Source: Aedes albopictus
Taxonomy: Eukaryota > Arthropoda > Insecta > Diptera > Culicidae
Reading direction: 5' to 3'
Assembly (NCBI RefSeq): GCF_035046485.1
Contig: NC_085138.1
Span: 288,296,089 to 288,360,088, forward strand
DNA length: 64,000 nt
Shown here in pieces: positions 30,412 to 40,209 of this stretch. How positions within the stretch are numbered: the stretch's first letter is position 1; every line of letters begins with the position of its first letter. A program made the position numbers and the translations under genes. The notes beneath the pieces were generated by a model. It did no database searches and had not been told where the DNA came from. It was given only the letters and a program-made list of their open reading frames with translations.

Positions 30412-32511
30412 TTACACAACTTTCTTAACAATATCGAATATTTTGGCATCATTGTCAGGGCAGTTTGAATAAAGCTTTGCCTTTATTGTATTTTCTGATA
30501 GAGGAAGAAATGAGTGGAATTTTTGAGTTCCTTGAATTGTTTTCGCATTATTATATTGATTATTTAGCTGCAAAGACATATTTTCGTATTCTTCTGTAGT
30601 AGAATAACAAAATGACAACTTTGTAAGTTCTTCTTCTTTTCGTTTGTTTGCCAAATTAAACAACTCTCTTGCAGTCTTTATCGGGTGTTCGCGTTCTTTG
30701 GCTAAACTTGCTCTGGTAGCCATGCGTTTTATCGTACCTCCAATAGCATCGCATGGACCTTTTCCGTGCGATGTTGCGAAGAAATGCTATTCAGCGTCAA
30801 TACCATACTTTGACTTAAACTTACAAAGGCTTGAAAAGTTTTTTCGGTTTTTATACTGTGAAGCAGCACCATCTGACATAAAATAAATTTTTTTCATGTT
30901 TTTGTTTTGATCAATTTGTAAAAATTTCATCATTTTATCAATAAACAAATTAACAGCGACTGAATCATGTCTTAGTTCTTCTGAAATTATAATGAAGCTA
31001 AAATGTTTAATTTGCCTATTTTCAGTATAATATATTACGAAATTATGGATTGTGGCCTGTTGCACGTTCCAATGGTGTGATTGAACTTCATCCTGCAAAA
31101 CGAAGCTGTAATTTTCAGAAAAGTCACAAATAGCCAAAAATTCAGCATCTTGCAAGTTTTGTTTTGTAGTTTTCAAAAAATTGGATTGTTCGGTTTTTAC
31201 AAAATCATGCGGAATCAAACTTTCTAATTTTGAGCTGAAAAATGTAACAAAGTCATCGGTTTGCTTTACAATAGTTTCTAAATCACATCTGTCAGTGGTA
31301 AACCATTGTTCGAATGAAAGCTTTTCAACAAAGTTTTCTTCCAATTGTTTCAATAAACTGTCTTCTAAAACTGAGGTATCTGGGCAGTTTTTACATCTTC
31401 GTAGATGGCAATGAGTTGTCTTATTTTCGCAAAGTAATCTATTCGTTAATGTTTTTAGATCATTCAAGACATTGTATTTTTTTAAGCTATGTAGAATTAA
31501 ATTGACATTTTCATGCGTAGTGCAAACGCAAACATTATGTGTTCCTGTGATAGTCAATAGTTTACATTGCCTTGGCCGGAGGCTTGCAAATGATGAAAAC
31601 CCTATTTTTACATTGACGTACACTTCATTAAAGCGATTAAAAGCTTCTCTTAATGTCATCATTAACAATCTTTTCTGAACAGCTAATCTCTTATTTCCTG
31701 TCTTTACGCTAACAAAATCTCTTTGGCCTGGCATTGCACGGCTTATATCATCGTCCTCAAAAAAATTCAAAACCAGTTCTTTTGTTTCATTACTCAAAGC
31801 TTTTCCAGAGCTTGAACCTTGAGATGAATCTAATACATTATTTTTTTCCTTTCTTGCATCTGATGCCATATTTCTACTAGTTTTAAATTCGTCTACAATT
31901 TTTTGTACTGACCATGATTTTGGTAACAATGATAAAATTGATAGTTTTTCTTGCCTTGTGGCTGAATTTAAAAATTTAATTTTCATATTTTCTATGACTT
32001 CATTAAACTCGTTTGCTTTTTCTGTTTTAGCGTCTAATTTAAAAAGATTTCTTCGTACACCTTCGACGATTTCAGCGCACTTTTTTTCAGGATAGTGAAC
32101 ATTTTTATCCTTACCTAAATCTATAGGCGAAACACGAATAGCTGCTATTCCTCGGTTGAATATTTCGACGTCTACAGGCATCGTGAAGTCTTCATTTGAT
32201 TGAATTGTGCTTAGCGTTGACGCTGATGGTATCGTGACCAAACTTTCATAGCTTTGCGAATCAGGTACAACAGGTATGGTCTGAACAGTTGGCATGCTTG
32301 AGCCACCGGCTACGCTTTGTTCTTCGTTTTGGGTGAGGTGAGCTCTTGAATCAATATGTAGACGGCAAGACGAACAAATACGAAAATCCTTGGTGTTCAG
32401 TGTGGATACCTTGGAAAATCCAATTGACTTTAGTTTTTGGATGATACCATCCGTGAGATATCGCAGCTCTTTCGAACACTGAATGTCTTTGAATGGACGA
32501 ATACATCTGAT
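30412..32511 (-). pseudogene. Sola-like transposase with one internal stop (copy 2)
   Basis: A putative D-D-D transposase. The reading is open from 32511. An N-terminal CSSC zinc-binding pair precedes Met 32295, from which 502 codons run to a TAG at 30787-30789. Counting from that Met, Cys/His clusters lie at 256-261 and 296-304, and putative catalytic residues at D391 (CDFSENY) and D475 (SDGAASQYKN). Directly after the stop the same frame continues with SHGKGPCDAIGG, giving a third Asp at position 516, and ends at 30412. AATAAA follows. An 86-nt intron (32529-32614) lies upstream. The family assignment to Sola is from motif memory; an unclassified 4-bp-TSD superfamily is the alternative. Confidence 0.72.
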
Positions 32512-32528
32512 TTAACTCATTTTGTAAT

Positions 32529-32614
32529 CTGTAACATAGAAAATATTTTCCAATTGTTAGTTTTGAACGAAAATATCACAACACATATAATTAAAATGTG
32601 TATTTAAAACTTAC
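32529..32614 (-). other. Putative 86-nt transposase intron (copy 2)
   Basis: GTAAGTTTT at the donor and GTTACAG at the acceptor, same length as in copy 1. The upstream exon frame and the downstream frame do not join cleanly in either copy. Confidence 0.5.
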
Positions 32615-33382
32615 CTTTGCACCAAAACGTGTTACACTTTCCTTTACAATTATTATGTTATCAAACAACACTGGATCTAGTTCAAAAACACTGGATTATT
32701 ACTATGAAATCACTATGCTTCTAGCAACTGGATGAATTCAGAACCGAGTCAGACGTTATTATACAGCTCACGGGTATAAATCATAGAATGCTGGGTAAAG
32801 ACTGCTGGAAGATAGGTAGAGTTGAACGCTCAGGTATCGTCAGGTACGAGTTTGGAGAGTTGGAGCGAGGTAGATTTGCTGGCGTAGGTATATTGTTATT
32901 GAAGAAGATTGTAAATTGTATATACCTGGAATAAATAAAGAGTGCGGCGGTTGTTGATTGAGGTATCAGTCGGCAGCCGTCTAGTTTGATGGAAGGTGAC
33001 TAATATTATACTAATATTATACCAATTTTAATCAAAATTGGCTGAAATCTTGCGAAAAGCTGGAATTATACTAATGTCATCGTGTCAGACTACGTTGATT
33101 TGATCCACTTTTTTGTTTATTGATCTTTGTTCTGCCGCTTGTGTTGTGTGTAAGAGGTAGCGGTCGCGTTCGAATGAAATAAAGCAAGCTGACACCCGAC
33201 CGCGACAACGAAACGAAGGCAGTGAAAAGTGTCGAATGTTTACAAGCCTGGGCCAGCGTGGCCATGGTGGACTAGTTCCAACAAAGACCATGTTTACAAT
33301 CACCAACTGTACGTAGTACAGCTAACTGGTATCTAATTACCTGTATCTAATACTTATTAGCACGTTTTCAGCAGAAGGCAAT

Positions 33383-34194
33383 AAAAACCACTGGAAGAAA
33401 TCATTGTTCTTGATAGTGGGATTTTGTAACTTGTTTTTCAAAATACTTTTAAGGCAGAGAATTTCACTTAAATCTATAAGCTGTCAGTGTCATTTTAACT
33501 CAAAATTTTCCAATCTTTCCGAAAAAAATACTTTTGAAACTGGAGAAACACGGAGTACATCCGAAAAGGGCTAAAACTTATTAAGTTATCAAAAAAAAAA
33601 ACAATATTAAATTAGTAATATCTTCTTAACGGTGCATCTAAGAAAAATGTTACCGAAGTACTTTTTCTTGCAAATTTGATGTACTTTCATAAAATTAGGG
33701 CGACAAACTTTTTTGACTTTACTTAATAGCTTTTTTTGAAAACCGTAATTTTTTAAAAATTTTTTTTTTCATTGTAACCTATTTTTCTCCAGAACAACCC
33801 ACTGTGCACTAGGTAGCACTTTCAGTCAGCTATAACATAAGGATAATAAAAAAATATTGACATGTCACTTTTGAGGGAAAATCTATATTTTAGTTCAAAT
33901 CACAAAAACCAAACATATTTTTTTACCGTGCATATTTTCTCCATATAGCACCAATAATTGTCTAAAACTTCGCCGAAGACATCAAACCGATCGGACAAAC
34001 CATTTTCGAGATACAATTTTTTGAAGATATCATGTGCATTTTTCATAGGCCCTTCTCATAAGTAAGGCTAGATTCAAAATGGCGAACCAAGTATGCAAAA
34101 CGGCGTTTTTCTCCCCCAAAGACTTGTATGCAAGGTTTCATCCAAATAAAGATATATGAAAATTACTCGTTGCTGAAATGATATGGAACCGCTC
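33383..34194. repeat. Right long terminal inverted repeat of Sola-like copy 2
   Basis: 812 bp form the inverted complement of 29411-30232. The last 50 bp before TGGAACCGCTC differ between left and right ends, as in copy 1. Confidence 0.85.
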
Positions 34195-34199
34195 ATGTA

Positions 34200-34413
34200 G
34201 GGAAGTGGAACCATCTCGGCAGGGGTAATATTTTGGGCACTTTTCTGCTATAACTCAGCTAATTCTGAACCAATTGACACAATTTTTGGAACGCGATGAT
34301 ATACGTATAGTATCTAGCCGTGTACAAAATTTCAAGTCAATTGGTTTGAAATTGACTGAATTATAGCGAAGAGTGCCCAACATACCGGCCGCTGCCCAAG
34401 TGGTTCGCTACCC
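34200..34413. mobile_element. 214-bp palindromic MITE, TA-flanked
   Basis: The arms are GGGAAGTGGAACCA... and the complement of ...TGGTTCGCTACCC, nearly complementary along their length and meeting near 34305. TA lies at 34198-34199 and 34414-34415. It sits 1 bp inside the right target duplication of the Sola-like element. It is related to 1952-2164 (shared blocks TTTTGGGCACTT and CAATTGGTTTGAAATTGAC). Confidence 0.85.
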
Positions 34414-35191
34414 TACTTCGTTCCGATCATGGGCCGCAGTTTATTAGAGAAGCGATGAAAAGGTTCTGCAAGGAGTTCGGCATTCAACAGCAGCGAACAA
34501 CACCATATTGGCCACAAGCCAATGGGGAAGCTGAGCGCATGAACAATACAATTCTAAAAAGGTTGCGTATAAGTCAATAAAAACTCAAGGGGCATACTGG
34601 AGATGGAACCTTCGGAATTTTCTGCTCATGTACAACTACATACCACATTCAACAACTGGAGTTGCCCCTTCCGTCCTGATGTTTGCAAGAATTCTAAGGG
34701 ATAAGCTGCCAAGTGTCACGGGGGAAATAGAACAAGTGACCGAAGGAATCAGAGACTGAGATTGGAGTTTAAAGCTATAGGCAGCTGAGCTAGCGGACCG
34801 AAGACGAAATGCAAAGGAAACTACGTTGAAAGTAGGGGATGCAGTGATAGCAAAGCGGACAACAAAGGAGCATAAGTTGGCAAGTAACTTTGGGTCCGAA
34901 TTGTTTGAAGTTATACGCCTATCAGGATCAGAATCCAAAATACGTTCTAAATTGTCAGGGAAAATGTACTACCGAAATGTATCTCATCTGAAGCCGGTTG
35001 TTTTGGAAACACAAGAAAACGTTATCGACGATCCAGAAAATCAACAAGATGACGTTGGTGATGACCCAGATGTTGTTCAGCAAGATATTGGAGAGCAGGA
35101 GATTAGTGAGACTACACGTGATCGTAGGGTAGCAAGACCACCGAAATACTTGAAAGACTATGTAAGAATAATCAACTCTGATTCTAAGTAA
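34414..35191 (+). pseudogene. Ty3/gypsy integrase (second part) and C-terminus
   Basis: The reading resumes with the second core Asp (RSDHGPQFI) and the catalytic Glu region (WPQANGEAERMNN). A stop and frameshifts follow at about 34577-34820. An open frame from 34826 encodes the C-terminal module (VGDAVIAKRTTKEHKL, then SKIRSKLSGKMYYRNVSHLK), ending in an acidic Gln/Asp-rich tail at 35191. Together with 28376-29406 this accounts for a complete but broken integrase. Confidence 0.85.
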
Positions 35192-35199
35192 AGGGGGAG
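35189..35199 (+). promoter_or_regulatory. Polypurine tract of the gypsy element
   Basis: TAAAGGGGGAG lies immediately before the TG start of the 3' LTR, overlapping the stop codon of the integrase frame. Confidence 0.8.
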
Positions 35200-35413
35200 T
35201 GTGGTATCCCACATGTGACAAGCAGGTAGCGCGAATAGAGCACCGATAGGGAGTAGCGAGAGAGCAGAAGAAGAGTGCGTGAAAGGAGACAGTGTTTGGT
35301 ACAGTTAGGTAGAAGTGTGGAAGCCGAGAATGAGGCAAAGCGTGAGTTCTGAATTTAAAGTTGAATCCTGTGAATAATCGTCCTTCCGAAATCCCCGTAG
35401 TCCAGATTCCACA
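35200..35413 (+). repeat. 3' LTR of the gypsy element (214 bp)
   Basis: It begins TGTGGTATCCCACATG directly after the polypurine tract and is taken to end at CAGATTCCACA. The end is inferred from the TG...CA rule because no second LTR is present for comparison. Confidence 0.65.
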
Positions 35414-36731
35414 GTAGTGATGGTCAAACGCGTGACTGCTGGAAGGTTAATCACCACTCACTAGCCAATACTACGCGCAAATCCACCAACAGCGATACTT
35501 CTTATATTCATATCGGTAATCGGTAAAAGGTGGGAAGATGCATCATAATGTCCCGATCTCAAATTGAAAATATCATACCCAATCAGCTTAAGTTGACCGC
35601 AATGCAAATCTATAAAGCCACTTAGAAAAAAGAGTTTAATTTGAAATACATAGACCTATCGGTAAGCAATCTGAACCTAAAAATCACAAACTGATCAAAC
35701 ACAGTCCGTCACAGCTAACGGTCATAACGTCACCTTGGCTCTAAAACTCCCCATATACCAATTTCAGCATACCGCCACTAAACCGCGCTAATTAGGCACT
35801 TTTCGTGGGAAAGAGCACCCAAATTGTCACAAATATGTAAAACAAATTTCCGAACAACACTCCGAAAGGTGTGCCATCATCGTGGCTGTAGCCGAGTGTT
35901 TGGGTCATAAATTGATGGCATTCGTCGAGGATGCCACATAATTGTTCATCGAATTAACATCTAGGTGACATTTCAGCTCGTGGTTTTTTGAGTGGTGTGG
36001 CGTGCGTCTGCTTTCCAGTTGCTGCGAAATGAGATTCACTGGAATGAACGTTTATTTTACCGTTCAACGGTATATTAATTTGACTTAAGGATCAAATTCA
36101 AAATATTTTTGGAGTATGAATTACATTTGTCTTCGATTTGTATTTGAATTGTTTTAAATCTTGAACAGAACATCACAATTCGAAACAATTTCTCATAAAT
36201 CAGACTTCATCAGTTAACTGACGGATCACACTTGGACCAGTGCCCCTGCTGCTTCTGATACGGGGAATTTCAGCCAACGCCCAGCATTCGGCTGTGGGAT
36301 GTGCAAACAACAACTCGGCTACATGTTTCCCATCCATAAGGCTCCCTTAAGCCAAGAAGTCCCTCCTTTTCCCATTCCCAAAAGCATGAAAGGCGTTCAT
36401 AACAAGATCAGCGATAGAGATCTCCTCGTTTTTGTAACACGTTTTGTTGCAAGCGGAGCTCCGCTCTTTATTTGTACAACGCTTTTTTTCTTCTGTTGAT
36501 TCTTTCTCATCGCTATTCAGTACCCGTCGTGTTCTGCCATCCATTGCGATCCAAATTAAATGACAGGCGGTGAAAACTAAATATGAGTGATTTCAGTTTA
36601 ATCGGAATTCCAAACAAAGACCGGGATTGGCTGGAAGGCGCACTCGCTCATTCATTTTTCGCCTGTCGATTCCCCTCGGAGTTTGAAATTTGGGAGAAAA
36701 TTATCCTTGCACTAGAAACAACGAAGACTTT
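35414..36731. other. Unassigned spacer, no gene recognised
   Basis: Mixed-composition DNA. The open frames (36299-36499 +, 36347-36544 -) are short and overlap antisense. No terminal repeats were seen. It may be unique host sequence. Confidence 0.35.
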
Positions 36732-37411
36732 CTGCCCATAACTGCATAACAGTCACATTCGACAAAAGTAGGCATTGGAGAAAATAGAGCTGAAAGTTTG
36801 CAACTTGTGGTATTATGGGAAAGGATTGAAATTTCAAAAATTTGTCAAAAATTCAAAATTATTCCTTCTGCAATGAAATCTTCTACAGCACTTCTTCTAT
36901 GCTGGACGAAGAGTTGTAAAAATGATTAGACCAATATATCGCCCCCTTAATGCTAGAACTAGGTAACTCGTTTTGGAAAATGCGGATAAAAATGGCTGGT
37001 AAAACTTATCCTGGTATAAAACATACTCTTTGTTGGTCTTAAAAGTTGAATTAATATGTGTTTTCAAGTTTACAATTGACAAACTTGTGTTTATTGTGGT
37101 GTACGTTCAGATATGAACAAATTTCTTGCGATTTCGCAAAACCAGTTACCTAGTTCTAGCATTAAGGGGACGATATGATTGGCGGTACGCTATGAAGCCA
37201 GTGTGTATTCCCAGTGTGACTGTTATGCGGTCACATTCGTGAATATGTGATAATGAGACAAAATGACTTGGTATTTATTTCACATTTTTTAGAACAAACT
37301 TGCCAAGTTAAATTGGGTGGATGAAAGTACTGATAATTTGGAAATGATCCCCGATAATAACTCAATATTGACAAAAACTGAAAATGTTACAAATATGCAG
37401 TTATGGGCAGT
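36732..37411. mobile_element. 680-bp TIR element with a nested palindrome
   Basis: The ends are CTGCCCATAACTGCATA and its complement (TATGCAGTTATGGGCAG). The flanking dinucleotide is TT on both sides rather than TA, so the target duplication is uncertain. A second inverted-repeat element (36931-37182) is inserted within it. No coding sequence. Confidence 0.65.
36931..37182. mobile_element. Inner foldback MITE, about 252 bp
   Basis: The arms share CCCCTTAATGCTAGAACTAG and GGTAACT in inverted orientation, starting near CCAATATATCG and ending near CGATATGATTGG. It lies within the 680-bp element. Exact ends are uncertain by a few bases. Confidence 0.65.
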
Positions 37412-37754
37412 TAAGGAGTCTTAGAATATTAAAAAAAATGGTTGCTTGTTTTGAAAAGAGAATTGATTTTATGAACTACTTTCATAAATTTGTTATTCCA
37501 TTCATTTCTTTATTTTTTTCTACCGTTTTTCTAACTTTGTTGTCATAGTTTAACTTTTTATTGTCTTCCTTATTTCATTTTTTTTTGTATTTTTTTTATT
37601 TAAATTATTCCGCTGACAAGAAATGATTTGTTTTGGTTCGAGTTTTTTTTTCTAATCTACGCCTGCAAGAGAGCAAGTAAAAAATCCACGATTATTTAGA
37701 AGCGAAGTTTGTTAACTACTCAACACGCTTATTACATCGGTTTCTTTTATCACT
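37412..37754. other. AT-rich spacer
   Basis: T-rich DNA with long T-runs around 37500-37650. Nothing recognised. Confidence 0.4.
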
Positions 37755-37996
37755 TACACACTAAGATGAGCTCGGCAAACGCCGGCACCGCCGTGGCTCA
37801 GCAAATATTTATACTGAATTTCGATTGAAAATGTTTGTTAGCTGAAATTCGGCAAAACATTTCCTGAACCTCAGCCAACAAACAACACGGTTGCTGAGAT
37901 CTCGTTGAAAAACAAGTTTGCTGAGTGCTCGGCGGTGCCAATCTCGGTAAAAATCAAGAAAAATTGCCGAGATTCAGCGAAAAAAATAAGTGTGTA
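37755..37996. mobile_element. MITE with ACACAC/GTGTGT ends, about 242 bp
   Basis: The left end TACACACTAAGATGAGCTCG and right end ...AAAATAAGTGTGTA are imperfect inverted repeats. Words such as CTCGGCAA, GCTGAGAT and TTGCCGAG recur inside. A relative with the same layout lies at 43019-43245. No coding capacity. Confidence 0.6.
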
Positions 37997-38733
37997 GTTT
38001 TAATTTTTCTCTTCTTTGAGCGCTCGCTAGCCTGACTGTCTTCGAAATTTGCGCTCTCCTGCCCTTTGCCTTAGCAGAAGCATGAAACACACGAAGAGTC
38101 GCGCATTCCCCAGACCCATCGATGGATCGCCGGGAGAACCCCAGGAAGCAGCCTGGCAGACAAGACCAGCCCAGCCAACAGCCAGCACAACGCTCGAAAT
38201 CTATTTATCAAACGATGATCGATCGCTTTGGTTGATCGACCCTCACTCCATCGCCCGTTGGTTTGGAAAGCTCCGCCGCGCTGGAATCGTGATTGTTTGT
38301 CAACCTGGATCAAATTGGATTCGATGAATGGATTTCAGTAAAAGGTGCCGGTTGCCTTCTGTGCCGAGTTGTTATTTGAATCGGGTGCAATACGATTATA
38401 TGGGATGAGTTTTTTTCCTCGTTGCGGAAGGAAATTCACTCTTAACAGGATTACGTGCTAATAGGATGTTCTAATGCTTTCAGCGTTTGAAGCCGATTCG
38501 TATAGTTACGTCCTTGCTGAGATTGAGGCGCGTAAAAAGGCAGACAAATTCGATTCATGTGTTTCCTGTCGGTGAGGCGATGATCGATTGCTTAATTTTC
38601 ACCCGTTTCAGTTTAACGCCAGTTGCTGCTCTTCATGGGACATCATTCATTTTCTTGTGTTTCGTTGAACATCAAATTCATGATAAAACGGAATCAACAA
38701 TATCACGCCATAACAATCGGTTCACGTTAACAT
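37997..38733. other. Unassigned spacer
   Basis: A GC-richer part (38040-38330) contains overlapping frames on both strands (38049-38327 +, 38071-38313 -) without a recognisable domain. No repeat structure was seen. It could be host sequence. Confidence 0.35.
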
Positions 38734-38970
38734 TTCAAGACCAACAATTGAAAAGGCCACAACAACATTTTGTAAACAAACATGTTTATATCGACTTGAG
38801 GCCTTTTGAACTCCACACACACACCTCACCACCACTAACAGAAAGCGCAAACATCAAGCTTTCTACTAATGGGGGTGAGATGCGTGGGTGGATCCCAGAA
38901 GGCCCTAAGTCGACAGAAACGTGTTTGTTTACGCAATGTTGATGTGGCCTTTTCAATTGTTGGTCTTGAA
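38734..38970. mobile_element. 237-bp foldback element
   Basis: The left arm starts TTCAAGACCAACAATTGAAA and the right arm ends with the exact complement; complementarity continues imperfectly for about 90 bp (GGCCACAACAACATT, AACAAACATGTTTAT). The small frames on both strands mirror this symmetry. No clear target duplication. Confidence 0.7.
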
Positions 38971-39079
38971 CCTCGGTCACCCAAAACTCGCCAGATACTG
39001 ACTGCACCTGGTCCACCTACAGCCACAGGAGGAGTTGAATCACCATTTTGAATACTGCCAACAAAGTGCTATCCTAGAC

Positions 39080-39333
39080 CACAGACAAACAGACGTATCA
39101 CTTATAACCAAATGCGATAAAAATCATCGTCACGCAAACATAATCGCCCAATGCTAATTACGCTTTGGTTCGCAAACCTACTGAGTAGACAGCGGTAGTG
39201 AGCAAACGTCAAACAGGAGCAAAAACGATGGAGGCACCATGAGCGAGCGATTTGCGAACTACGGAATATTTGAATTATCCGTTAAAAGTGAAACGATGGT
39301 AAGTGAGTAGAGTGAGACGTCTGTTTGTCTGTG
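39080..39333. mobile_element. 254-bp TIR element
   Basis: The inverted ends are CACAGACAAACAGACGT and its complement. The interior is non-coding. The target duplication is unclear, so the superfamily is not assigned. Confidence 0.6.
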
Positions 39334-39374
39334 ACTTGACCATCTTCCGTCATCTATCACCTAAAACAAATGGG

Positions 39375-39640
39375 TTCGTGGGAAGTTTTCAATTTGGCTT
39401 CACCTACAGTCTGACAACAACGAAACAGATCTTCATTGTACGGCAAATCGTACAGATTTAATGCGAATAACAGGTTCTAATGCATTTCCTGTTTATCGAT
39501 TTTACGTTAGCTATGGAAAATGATGGACAAGAACGGCTTTCTTGCGAAGCTGACCAGACTGATCAAAGCAAGTTGGACGGTGTGCGAAGCCGCGTAAGAG
39601 TTTCGGGTGAATTTTCCAGTTTATGCGGATTATCTCCCAT
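39375..39640 (+). pseudogene. RTE-type LINE reverse transcriptase fragment
   Basis: The + strand retains scattered RT words: a TTKQIFIVRQI-like stretch (compare TTDQMFVIRQV at 40935), an FIDFT-like piece, then a stretch before the RT palm (compare 41330-41400). It has many stops and deletions and represents a separate, older copy than the element at 39700-42310. Confidence 0.5.
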
Positions 39641-40209
39641 GGCTTAGAAAAAAAGAGGCACGGACCCGTCGTTGGGCTGCATAACAGTGAGTCGATAAGG
39701 AGAGCGCCCAACATAGCTCTGGTCCTCACAAGTTCTTACCTCATACTTCCACGGGTCAAGCGACGACAAAGACCGCCAGCTAAGAGTTGTGTGCTTAGCT
39801 GGTAGTGCAGCCTGGGCACTGTTGTCCTTCTGACTTCAGCTAGATTGAGGACGTACGACCCGAGCGTCTGTTCACCAAGGAGTTGCGGCTCAAACAGCGT
39901 CTGTTCTGGCATCCAGCGGCTGCATAAGAAACGCTGCACTACGCCCAGCTAGATCCAAGGTGGTAGCCCAACATCAACATCGAGCAGCTACATAAAGAAG
40001 TGGCACAAGACTACGTGCAGCAGTTAGCAGTGACCCTACCAACGCAAGAGCAGCTTGGCGCAGCTACACTTGAAGATGGCTGGAGGGACATCCGATCCGC
40101 CATAAGTACCTAGTACCTCGGCTACAGCATAAGGCTTCGCGACTCCGAATCACAGAAACGACTGGTACGACGGCGAATGTGAAAAGTTCAAAAACGAGAA
40201 TAATGCAGC

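Larger units (their letters stand above)
29411..34194 (-). mobile_element. Sola-like DNA transposon, copy 2 (4784 bp)
   Basis: The ends are GAGCGATTCCA and TGGAACCGCTC with a 4-bp duplication ATGT (29407-29410 and 34195-34198). The inverted repeats are about 822 bp (left) and 812 bp (right). It is closely similar to copy 1 throughout, but lacks copy 1's MITE, its hairpin insert and about 45 bp near 16670-16720. It lies in the integrase of a Ty3/gypsy element, in opposite coding orientation. It carries the longest intact stretch of the transposase frame. Confidence 0.8.
25030..35413 (+). mobile_element. Broken Ty3/gypsy LTR retrotransposon, heavily nested
   Basis: In order on the + strand: a leader of repeating GGCGGRTTCGCC words, gag, protease, reverse transcriptase, RNase H, integrase and a 214-bp 3' LTR. 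It is interrupted by the copia element (leader), a 119-bp TA-flanked insert and a 420-bp hAT MITE (RT), and a Sola-like transposon plus a MITE (integrase). Several frameshifts and stops add to this. The 5' LTR was not found. Removing the inserts rejoins the coding frame at each site, which confirms the boundaries. The order RT-RNase H-integrase identifies gypsy; the clade is not determined. Confidence 0.9.
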
